Shown here piece after piece: positions 26,546 to 34,222 of a DNA stretch of 64,000 nucleotides. The translations under genes and the position numbers were made by a program. Under the pieces are notes generated by a model. That model saw nothing but the letters and a program-made list of their open reading frames with translations, did no database searches and was not told the DNA's origin. The first letter of the stretch is position 1; each line of letters opens with the position of its first letter. The stretch comes from Planctomycetota bacterium (GTDB taxonomy: Bacteria; Planctomycetota; Planctomycetia; Pirellulales; Lacipirellulaceae), in assembly GCA_013152205.1 (NCBI GenBank), contig JAADGV010000007.1, positions 1 to 64,000 of the forward strand, read 5' to 3'.

Positions 26546-28432
26546 CTAGGAAGGCAGTGTCGGCATAACCACAATCTTCTCTGGCTCGGTTGGCCGTTCC
26601 AAGACCATGTCGATCATGTAGTAGAGCAGACGCCTTAGGCTCTTGGGCTCGGTCTGGTCGGCAATAGACTCTGCGCGTTCCTGATACTTGTCGACTAGCC
26701 GGTGTGCTTTTTCAAAGATGCCAGCGTCTTGATAAAGGCGTTGTACTTGTTCAACCCGTTCTGCTGGCAGGGCATTGGAGGCTACCAAATCTTGTAATTC
26801 TTGGCGTTTGGCGTCGTCGAGGCTCTCTAGTGCCAACGCCCACAGCACCGTGGGTCGGCCGCCCAAAGTATCCAGCCCAGCGGCCAGTTTATTGTCTTGG
26901 TCGCCATGCCAATCCTTGAGATCGTTAAGAATTTGGAATGCGATTCCCAGGTGCTTGGCAAACTGTTTCATCGGGGTTGCACGGTCGCCGAGCGGGCCAG
27001 CGCAACGCAGACCGCAAAGCAATGCCGCTTCGAATGCCGGTGCTGTCTTCAGAGCGTAAATTTGCAGGGCATCAAGCGGCGAGAGCTGTTTGTCGCCCGC
27101 GTCGCGCCACAGCAGTTCGGCGCCCTGTCCTTCGCTCAGCCGTAGATGGGCGTCGGCCAAGCGGTCGAGAATTTCGCCTGCTACCTCACCCCCCAAGGTC
27201 CCCACTTCACGACTGACCAGTCGATAGCCTAGGCCGATCAAGTAGTCGCCAACATTAACCGCGGTGGGAATACCGTAACGCCGATGGATCGATGGCTCGC
27301 CGTAACGAAAATCGTCGTCGTCTTCGATATCGTCGTGAACGAGCGAAGCTTTGTGGAAGGTTTCAATCGATAAAGCGACTCGCCGCACCGCATCGGGAAT
27401 GTCCGCCAGATGCTTGTCGCCATCGGGTGCCACCCCCTTTGCGCCGGTCATTGCGTCGTAGGCAGCTAGGGTGATGAATGGGCGTGCGTACTTGCCGCCC
27501 TTAGCAAGAAAATCGTGTGCTAGGGCCTCGGTTCCTGCAATCGGGTTGGTGAACAACACCGGTTTTTCTGCGAAACCGTTCTGCTGCGATCCTGCGTCAA
27601 CTTTGCCATTCGAGGTCGAGCTAGTCAATTTTTGCTCGCGAAGCCTTGGTGCCAATCGGCCCAATTCTTCGTGTTTGAATAGGTTTTGCGAAGCTCGCAG
27701 CAAGTGCAGGTAAGTGGGCGTTCGAGACTCGGTGGCTTCCTGCCGTACTTGGATCATGTCCTTCACCCAATCTTCGTCAACCGACGTGTTGCGGCAATCG
27801 CTCGACAGCAATGGCACCGCCATACAAGGAATGCCAGCGAGCAACACTTTGTCGATCGACTTTTCTAAAACATTCAAGCAGGCGACCCCGACAATCGCGT
27901 CGATATAACCGCTGATGATGATTTTTAAGACGATCGGCGACCCCTCGGCCACCAGAACTTTGTAGCCCAACTCTTCGGCTTGCTGGCGAAAGTCAGCAAT
28001 GCTGCACGCGCCACATTTTTCGCAATCGAGGCCAAACTGGTCGTAGTCTGCCGGGCAACCTTCTGCGTGTTTCAGGCAATGTGGTAATAAGAGCAATCGG
28101 CGTTCGGGAGGAACGATTGCGACTTGACTCCGCCAAAACTCTGACGAGAGCACCACCATCACCCATCCAAGGTAACCTTCCGGCTGGTGCAGCTCGTTTA
28201 GAATCTGTCGAGTAACCTCTTCCAGATCGTCCTTGGTAAGTACATGGCTCGGGTCGAGCTTCGCTGCGACTTGCCGGCAATGATCGCGCAGTTTTTCTCG
28301 AAGCTCGCGGGTCGGAGGAACGTCTTTGAGATGGCCTGTTCGGCGTCGGCCTTTTTGGCGAGAAGTGCCAAGCGGCGAGTCGGTAGTCGTAGCGTGCCCT
28401 TCGCTCAACGGTGCAGTGTCGACGGTCGCCAT
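26546..28432 (-). CDS. DUF116-polyprenyl diphosphate synthase fusion
   Basis: The N-terminal part (about residues 45-245) is a DUF116 domain with a cysteine cluster, HCLKHAEGCPADYD and LDCEKCGACSI, suggestive of metal or cluster binding. After a Gln/Asn-rich linker, residues about 300-620 form a trans-prenyl synthase with the first aspartate motif HDDIEDDDD near residue 367 and the second, NDLKDWHGD, near residue 507. It probably elongates allylic diphosphates. The neighbouring squalene-hopene cyclase type gene suggests that the product feeds a triterpenoid or polyprenyl lipid pathway. Confidence 0.88.
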   Translation of the reverse strand: MATVDTAPLSEGHATTTDSPLGTSRQKGRRRTGHLKDVPPTRELREKLRDHCRQVAAKLDPSHVLTKDDLEEVTRQILNELHQPEGYLGWVMVVLSSEFWRSQVAIVPPERRLLLLPHCLKHAEGCPADYDQFGLDCEKCGACSIADFRQQAEELGYKVLVAEGSPIVLKIIISGYIDAIVGVACLNVLEKSIDKVLLAGIPCMAVPLLSSDCRNTSVDEDWVKDMIQVRQEATESRTPTYLHLLRASQNLFKHEELGRLAPRLREQKLTSSTSNGKVDAGSQQNGFAEKPVLFTNPIAGTEALAHDFLAKGGKYARPFITLAAYDAMTGAKGVAPDGDKHLADIPDAVRRVALSIETFHKASLVHDDIEDDDDFRYGEPSIHRRYGIPTAVNVGDYLIGLGYRLVSREVGTLGGEVAGEILDRLADAHLRLSEGQGAELLWRDAGDKQLSPLDALQIYALKTAPAFEAALLCGLRCAGPLGDRATPMKQFAKHLGIAFQILNDLKDWHGDQDNKLAAGLDTLGGRPTVLWALALESLDDAKRQELQDLVASNALPAERVEQVQRLYQDAGIFEKAHRLVDKYQERAESIADQTEPKSLRRLLYYMIDMVLERPTEPEKIVVMPTLPS

Positions 28433-28549
28433 AAAGTGCCTCTATGAAGTGCCGATGCTCCGATCATGCTTCGGGCAGCGGGCCTGGGTAGTTTGCGAGG
28501 CAGATTTTCACTGCCGCCGTGCCCTTGCGGTTCATGGGCCAGACAACAC

Positions 28550-30517
28550 TCAACGAGCCGTGTCCAACGGAACCGGAACAGCATGGACCGCACGACACGC
28601 ACGAGCTAGGGCGCGAGTCGCAAAAATCTGCGGGTACAGCCGTTCATAATACCATATTTTAGCGAAGTAAAAACCGATCGGGGCCGGTTCTAGGTGCCGA
28701 TTCGATTCGATCGCTTCGATCAGCCACGATATGCCCTGTTTGACGCTTGACGACACCTGCTCGTTGCCCTCGCAAAACGGTAGGAGGGCGTCGATTGCCA
28801 GAGCCGTTTCCTCGACGCTTCCGGCCAATTCCTGCTCGCCAGCGGCACCATGCTCAGCCCCACCCAGCACCGTCCCCCAGCCGCCCGAGGCAAGTTGCAC
28901 CTCTGTCAGCCAGTGCATACCTTGCCTAGCCGGTAGGGAATTGCCCAAACCAAGCTCCTGAAAAGCCAGCAAAACCTTGGCTGTGCCGTAGACCGGGTTG
29001 GCCTCGTCGGGATGCGCTTGGTTGCCAAACCACAACGGGAGCCAGCTACCATCCTCCCCTTGCTGCTGTTTCAAATATCGTAAGCCGGCGCGGGTAGCTG
29101 CACTAATGCGACGTGCGTAGGGCGCATTGGTATTCTCTAATCGAAGCAGTTCGCGCCAGGCATACAGTGCCCGTAACGCATGGGCGGTAATATCATTCGA
29201 ACTTCGATCGAAGGGCAACCGGCTCCAACCGTGGCAAAAGGTCGGCCAACCGCCATCTTTATTTTGCAGGCCGAGGAGCCAATGAACTCCGGCCAAAGCT
29301 GCTCGCTTGATCTCCGCAACCCGATCTTCCGGCCAACTCCGTTGCCAAGCAGCGAGCGCCAGCAAAGCGGCTGCGGTATCGTCCGCGTCGGGCACCGCAC
29401 CTGGGAGATTGGTCCACCCCCACCCGCCGGGCGCTGCTCCTGTGAATGGGTGACGCTCACTGTGCTGACAACTCAGCAGCCAATCGAGGGTTTGTGTAAT
29501 CGATTCGGTGGCGATGTCAGTGGAAGGTTCGCCCTCTGGCGACGTAAGGCAAATTGGCTCGCTTCCGGCTTTTTCTTCCAGTGCCAATAACGCTTGCGAA
29601 GTATTCCAGGTAGCAAGGTTAGTATCGATTGGCCAGCTACCGTCTGGGCGGACCGACGCCAACAAAAACTCAACCCCACGGCGGACCACGGCATGGTTTG
29701 CTAAGCCCATGCTTGCCAGGCTCATCACCACAAAGCTAGTTAACGGCGTCGCCTCTAAAAAACCACCCGAGCTTGGTTGAATCTCTTCTAAAACGGCCAA
29801 GCTACGTTGTCGGGCTGCGTTACGAATCCAACGCATCAACGGGTTTCGCGAGGGTGAGTGAAAATGTTTTGCTTGACCAATCGCCACCAAAGCTGGGATC
29901 GCGTAGCTAACGACTGGCAGGTTCAGCTTGTGATACCAATGCTGAGGAAGACATGCCAACTCGAACGGCAATGACGGCACTTTGCGCCAAGGAACCAAGT
30001 CGGCCAAGGCGCAATTCGCCAGAATCGGCACTGCAAAAGTTTTGTCGCCCTCGAAACGGCTCTTCAGCCCTGCCAGGCCGCCTTGCGATTCGACATACTG
30101 GTTTGCTCGATCCAATAGGTCGGCGTATTTTGCCGGTACTCCGGTCAGATGAAATGCCGCTTGCACCAGCATCGTTGTCGCGATATTTGAGAAACTTCGA
30201 TCCGTATCGCCCCAGCCGCCGTCTTCGTTTTGTTGTTCTGCGAGCCAGTGCAACGAGTGAACAATCATTTCGCTCAGATCGCAGCGATAAATTTCGTCGA
30301 CATGCGAGGGCTCTTGCCCAGGAGTATAGGCGGGCAGCCCACTGCTGGTGCCGCCTTGTTCGGCCAGCACGAGCGCACTGATAGCGGTAGCCGTCGATAA
30401 CGGCGAACTTGAAAGCTCTCCTACCCAATGCCCCTTCGCGTTACGCTCAGCTAGCAATTGGGAACGGACAGTACGATGAGCGGCAGCAAGCCGATCACGA
30501 TCCACATGAAGAGTCAT
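28550..30517 (-). CDS. Squalene-hopene cyclase type terpene cyclase
   Basis: The protein has the repeated QW-type motifs of triterpene cyclases (QNEDGGWGDTD, RPDGSWPIDTN, QNKDGGWPTF, EDGSWLPLWFG, LASGGWGTV). The catalytic acid motif DADDTA lies at residues 377-382, matching the DxDDTA of squalene-hopene cyclases, which protonate squalene to start cyclisation. I place the start at the ATG at 30517 (655 residues, normal for the family); the open frame extends to 30847, but that part overlaps an intergenic repeat. A diterpene or other prenyl substrate cannot be excluded. It is divergent from the radical SAM gene. Confidence 0.88.
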   Translation of the reverse strand: MTLHVDRDRLAAAHRTVRSQLLAERNAKGHWVGELSSSPLSTATAISALVLAEQGGTSSGLPAYTPGQEPSHVDEIYRCDLSEMIVHSLHWLAEQQNEDGGWGDTDRSFSNIATTMLVQAAFHLTGVPAKYADLLDRANQYVESQGGLAGLKSRFEGDKTFAVPILANCALADLVPWRKVPSLPFELACLPQHWYHKLNLPVVSYAIPALVAIGQAKHFHSPSRNPLMRWIRNAARQRSLAVLEEIQPSSGGFLEATPLTSFVVMSLASMGLANHAVVRRGVEFLLASVRPDGSWPIDTNLATWNTSQALLALEEKAGSEPICLTSPEGEPSTDIATESITQTLDWLLSCQHSERHPFTGAAPGGWGWTNLPGAVPDADDTAAALLALAAWQRSWPEDRVAEIKRAALAGVHWLLGLQNKDGGWPTFCHGWSRLPFDRSSNDITAHALRALYAWRELLRLENTNAPYARRISAATRAGLRYLKQQQGEDGSWLPLWFGNQAHPDEANPVYGTAKVLLAFQELGLGNSLPARQGMHWLTEVQLASGGWGTVLGGAEHGAAGEQELAGSVEETALAIDALLPFCEGNEQVSSSVKQGISWLIEAIESNRHLEPAPIGFYFAKIWYYERLYPQIFATRALARACRAVHAVPVPLDTAR

Positions 30518-30729
30518 ACGAGCCGATAGGCCCCGGGGTTGGTAGGACTGGCGGCACATAGCCGACAAGCGCGCAATTCTAAGCAGCGAAATACCCGATG
30601 TCGAGCGTCTGGCTGGCCGAAATCGCCGGATGTGGGTAGCCGCTATTGGCCCCGCTGCTGGTGCCAAGGCCCGTTTTGAGGCATAATTGCCGCTACTTGG
30701 CGAGAATTCCTCGGGAAACCCCGCTAGGA

Positions 30730-30803
30730 ATTGCAAAGTCATGCTAGCCGCAGGCGGAAGCCGTGGTTTTTCCAGGGCCAACCGCGGCTTCCGCCTGCGG
30801 CTA
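30730..30803. repeat. Palindromic repeat with ATTGCAAAGT border, copy 2
   Basis: ATTGCAAAGT at 30730-30739 runs directly into arm 30745-30767, which pairs with 30781-30803 with one mismatch around a 13-base loop. The left half matches the copy at 24425-24462 almost base for base. It occupies the divergent intergenic region (30518-30874) between the cyclase and radical SAM genes; nothing else is seen there. Confidence 0.8.
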
Positions 30804-30874
30804 CTATGGAATCTGCGACATTGCAGTCTTCCGGTACCTAGCCCCACAAATTGGACAAGATTGGCGATTTATCT

Positions 30875-32119
30875 ATGTATTTCCGCTACGCCAAACGCCT
30901 GCTGACCGAGACCGACCTTCGGCTGCTCTGGAAGATCGCTTGGAATTTTGGTTTCAAAGGGGCGTTGGCGATTCAAAAACACAAACGTCGATTGGCAAAA
31001 GGCGATTTTTTTCCGCCGTTTCTCTATATCTCAATCATCAATAGCTGCAACCTGCGCTGCCAAGGCTGTTGGGTTGATGTTGCCGCCAAGCAAGAGAAAA
31101 TCGAAATTGACGCCCTTTCGCGCATTATCCGCGAGGCAAACGAGCAGGGGAACTACTTTTTCGGAATCGTCGGCGGCGAGCCCTTTATGCACGCCGATAT
31201 TCTAGAAATCTTCCGGCGCCATCCCGACTGTTACTTCCAGGTTTTTACCAACGGCCACTTTATCACCGACGACGTGGCGGCTGAACTTCGCAAATGTGGG
31301 AACGTCACTCCGTTGATTAGCGTCGAAGGAAGCGAAATCGTTAGCGATCAACGGCGAGGTGGCCAAGCGGTCTTCAACAAAACGATGGATGGCATCCGCA
31401 ACTGTGTCAACAATCGTCTGATCACCGGCGTTTGCACTAGCGTTTGCAAAACCAATCTTGACGACCTTGTCAACGAAGCCTGGGCCGATCGTTTGATTGA
31501 GCTGGGGGTGCTCTACATGTGGTATCACACCTACCGACCGACGGGCCCCGATGCTTCACCCGAGTTGGCGCTCTCTCCCGAAGAGCAACTGCGTATCCGA
31601 AAATTCGTGGTCGACATGCGAGTGAAAAAAGCCATCGGCATTGTCGATGCCTACTACGATGCCGAGGGCCAAGCTCTTTGCCCTGCAGCGACCGGGTTTA
31701 CGCATCACATTTCGCCCTGGGGCGATATCGAGCCTTGCCCGATCGTGCAGTTTGCCAAAGATTCGATCTACGACGATCGTCCATTGGCCGACACATTTAA
31801 TGATTCGCCGTTCCTCAGCGATTTTCGCGAATTGGCCGCGTCTCACACCCGCGGCTGCATTGTGCTTGAACGCCCCGATCTGCTTCATGAACTTACCGTT
31901 TTACACGGTGCCAAAGATACAACAGCTCGAAAAAGTGCGGTCGCTGAATTGCAGGCCATGACCCCACGGCCATCCCAGGGCAATACGGCAGAAAAAATCC
32001 CCGAGAAAAGCTGGGCCTACCGTCTCGCCAAGCGACATTTCTTCAATGACTTCGGTGCTTATACGGCCCCTCGCAATCCGTTAGAGAAGAGGGCTGCGAC
32101 TGCGACAAACGAAGACTGA
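30875..32119 (+). CDS. Radical SAM protein next to the terpene cyclase gene
   Basis: The 4Fe-4S site CNLRCQGCW, the GGEP motif in VGGEPFMHAD and the SAM-binding strands (VFTNGHFI, LISVEGSE) place it in the radical SAM superfamily. Towards the C-terminus ALCPAATGFTHHISPWGDIEPCP resembles the auxiliary-cluster region of SPASM/twitch proteins. It is not a close match to HpnH as I know it. I use the ATG at 30875; a TTG 24 bases upstream is less likely. The divergent arrangement with a triterpene cyclase suggests modification of the lipid product, but the substrate is unknown. Confidence 0.85.
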   Translation: MYFRYAKRLLTETDLRLLWKIAWNFGFKGALAIQKHKRRLAKGDFFPPFLYISIINSCNLRCQGCWVDVAAKQEKIEIDALSRIIREANEQGNYFFGIVGGEPFMHADILEIFRRHPDCYFQVFTNGHFITDDVAAELRKCGNVTPLISVEGSEIVSDQRRGGQAVFNKTMDGIRNCVNNRLITGVCTSVCKTNLDDLVNEAWADRLIELGVLYMWYHTYRPTGPDASPELALSPEEQLRIRKFVVDMRVKKAIGIVDAYYDAEGQALCPAATGFTHHISPWGDIEPCPIVQFAKDSIYDDRPLADTFNDSPFLSDFRELAASHTRGCIVLERPDLLHELTVLHGAKDTTARKSAVAELQAMTPRPSQGNTAEKIPEKSWAYRLAKRHFFNDFGAYTAPRNPLEKRAATATNED

Positions 32120-32195
32120 GGAATGGCTAAAAAATAATTTCTGCCCTCAAATTCTCGCCATGACGGAGACGGGAAGGGAGGCAAGGAGAATCGCA

Positions 32196-33275
32196 ATGGC
32201 CAATGGTTGCCCGAGCTGTGCTGCAAAGGGGCTAAGGGTTGAGCCCGTTACGCTACGAGCATTGCTCCGGGACGAATTCGTCGACAGCGTGACCGACGAG
32301 GAGTTCAGATTCTGTGGCACTGTCGGCTGCGATACGGTGTACTACTCCAGTGGGTCGACATTCACGAAGTCGCAGTTGAAGGTGCCCGTCGGCATTAAGG
32401 AAACAACCGGCGAGCGTCCGTTATGCTACTGCTTTGGCCATTCGATTGCCTCAATCATCGAAGAACTGCAAACCAAGGGCAGCTCGGATGCGCTGGATGA
32501 TATACGAGCAAAGATGAAAGACCCCGGCTGTCATTGCGAGACCGAGAACCCGTCCGGTTCGTGCTGCTTGGGGAGTGTTGCTAAGGGCATTCAAATTGCA
32601 AAAGCGGAACTGGGAATCGTCGCTTCCGATGTCCAGCAGATGATAACCGTTGCCAAGCCACCATCGCATCGTGGCGAGATGATCGCCAAGGTTGGTACAC
32701 TCGTCTCGGCGATTTTGGCGTCGGCCTGTTGTTGGCTGCCGTTGGTCTTGCTGGCGATTGGCGTGTCTGGTGCTGGGGTCGCCTCGACACTTGAAGCCTA
32801 TCGGCCTCTGCTTATTGTTGTGACCTTCGGTTTTTTGGCGGCGGCATTCTATTTCACCTACCGGCCCAAAAAAGCGGCTGACGATTGCTGCGCGCCCACG
32901 GCAAAGGGGCGTTTGAACCTGATGGCCCTGAACAAATTTATGTTGTGGGTGGTGACGGCAATGGCCATCGTTTTCTTGTTTTTTCCCAGCTATGTCGGTC
33001 TACTGCTTGGGACTAGCGATAGCAGCAATGTCACCGAGAACATGAATACCGTTGTATTCAAGATCGATGGCATGACCTGCGAGGGTTGTGCATCGATCGC
33101 TAAAAAGGCGGTTCGTGATGTGCCTGGAGTGCTGTCGGTTGAGGTCGAATATGAGCAAGGGCAAGCCATTGTTGGCTCAGACATATGCTGCCCTGTCCCA
33201 AAAGATCAAATCATCCAGGCACTTCAGCGAGTCGGCTATGAAGCACAAATATCAGAATTTTCCGTTGCAAATTAG
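32196..33275 (+). CDS. CopZ-type N-domain + MerT-like membrane domain + HMA domain fusion
   Basis: Three modules are fused. The first 120 residues resemble the Zn/[2Fe-2S] N-domain of CopZ-type metallochaperones (CPSCAAKG, LCYCFGHS, CHCETENP). A MerT-like membrane domain follows with VSAILASACCWLPLVLLAIG, whose paired Cys in the first helix is diagnostic, and further helices. The C-terminal HMA/MerP-like domain carries GMTCEGCASIAKKAV. The ATG at 32196 has AAGGAG upstream, better than the ATG at 32160. The combination suggests cation binding and transfer across the membrane, probably of copper or mercury-like soft metals. It opens the metal-handling island. Confidence 0.88.
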   Translation: MANGCPSCAAKGLRVEPVTLRALLRDEFVDSVTDEEFRFCGTVGCDTVYYSSGSTFTKSQLKVPVGIKETTGERPLCYCFGHSIASIIEELQTKGSSDALDDIRAKMKDPGCHCETENPSGSCCLGSVAKGIQIAKAELGIVASDVQQMITVAKPPSHRGEMIAKVGTLVSAILASACCWLPLVLLAIGVSGAGVASTLEAYRPLLIVVTFGFLAAAFYFTYRPKKAADDCCAPTAKGRLNLMALNKFMLWVVTAMAIVFLFFPSYVGLLLGTSDSSNVTENMNTVVFKIDGMTCEGCASIAKKAVRDVPGVLSVEVEYEQGQAIVGSDICCPVPKDQIIQALQRVGYEAQISEFSVAN

Positions 33276-33340
33276 GGGATCTTGTGCTTTTGGGGCATGA
33301 GAGACGGGGTGCTTTAGCTAGCTTGCATAGGAAAAGCGTG

Positions 33341-33371
33341 TTGACACCAGCATCGCAGATGCCATTATATT
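33341..33371 (+). promoter_or_regulatory. MerR-type promoter with 19-bp spacer and central dyad
   Basis: TTGACA at 33341-33346 and TATATT at 33366-33371 are separated by 19 bases, longer than the normal 17. A 13-base palindrome (GCATC-GCA-GATGC, 33350-33362) sits exactly in the middle of the spacer. This is the layout of promoters controlled by MerR/CueR-type metal sensors, which twist the DNA to realign the two boxes. It drives the cysteine-rich protein gene at 33588. The rest of the 33276-33587 gap shows no gene. Confidence 0.6.
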
Positions 33372-33587
33372 AACCATGCTGGCATTGGCGCACTCGCTGT
33401 TTGCCCTTGACCCCGCCTTGGCCTTAATAGACCATTCCCCCCCTCCAAAAGAGATTTCAATCTAAAGTTTTGCACCCAATTCTCCTGTAGTTATGTTTTG
33501 TGACGAACCGATTAAGTGAGAGGAGCCTCTTCGTCAGTTGGGCCTTTAGGCACAGGTGGACGGGCAGGCAGAACAAAAGCAATTAGT

Positions 33588-34052
33588 ATGTGGATCACTC
33601 AACCAATCACGACTCGCCTATTCGTATGGCTTGCTGTCATAGCAATTCCCTTTCAGGGTTTGCCTGCAGCGGCTTGCGGCTGTCCTGATGGTGCCACGCT
33701 CTCTCACAAAACAAATAGCTCTCACGAAACAAGTGAGCTTCCGAGTTGCTGTGAGCAAGAGTCGGATTGTTGTTCGGCTGGTGTCTCGTCCGACAGCGGC
33801 TGTCAGTGCGGTACCGATTGCCAATGTGGTATCAGTTGCCAGTGCGGTGAAAACAGTACTCCAACAAAACCTGCGACTCCTCCAGTTGAGAGTAGCTCGC
33901 CCGAGAGAATTTTAGCCGATTCGGCTTCGGCGGCTTTCTTTGTCGCCGTCTATCTGCCTTCCACAACGGGGCAGCATTCGAATGGAAGTGTTGGAGCGAA
34001 TGCTCTGACTTCCCGCGATTGTTGCATCTCTCTCTGCCGGTTCACTCTCTGA
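33588..34052 (+). CDS. Cysteine-rich secreted protein, paralogue A
   Basis: From the ATG at 33588 the protein has a signal peptide (ending near LPAAACG). The mature region is packed with Cys: ACGCP, CCEQESDCC, then repeating CQCGTDCQCGISCQCG. A Ser/Pro-rich stretch and a C-terminal CCISLCRFTL follow. At 154 residues it nearly matches the 155-residue protein at 44048, which shares the signal peptide layout, CGC start, Cys-clusters and C-terminal CxxLCR(F/Y)xL. The arrangement suggests a periplasmic or surface metallothionein-like metal buffer. It sits between the CopZ-MerT fusion and cusB. Confidence 0.75.
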   Translation: MWITQPITTRLFVWLAVIAIPFQGLPAAACGCPDGATLSHKTNSSHETSELPSCCEQESDCCSAGVSSDSGCQCGTDCQCGISCQCGENSTPTKPATPPVESSSPERILADSASAAFFVAVYLPSTTGQHSNGSVGANALTSRDCCISLCRFTL

Positions 34053-34222
34053 GCCGTTTCTTCTAGCACCCGTGCGCATCACGAGTTTTGTGCTAGCTGC
34101 TTGCATTGCTTGCTTCCGAAAATCCGTCGTTACCGACGGCGCTAACGCAATCGTCTGTTAACGCTGTCGGCTGTGACGGCCCCAAATGACAAAATTTTCA
34201 ACCCTAGTGTCGTGATATAACT

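Noticed and set aside
26467-26574. Longer N-terminus of the chorismate-lyase-like frame
   Set aside because: It needs a TTG start inside the upstream gene and yields a Cys/Pro-rich segment that does not fit the fold.
30518-30847. Upstream extension of the cyclase frame
   Set aside because: It overlaps the palindromic repeat and would add 110 basic residues absent from the family; the ATG at 30517 gives normal length.
33375-33464. 29-codon frame starting at ATG 33375 just after the MerR-type promoter
   Set aside because: It begins within a few bases of the predicted transcription start, has no ribosome binding site and no recognisable sequence.
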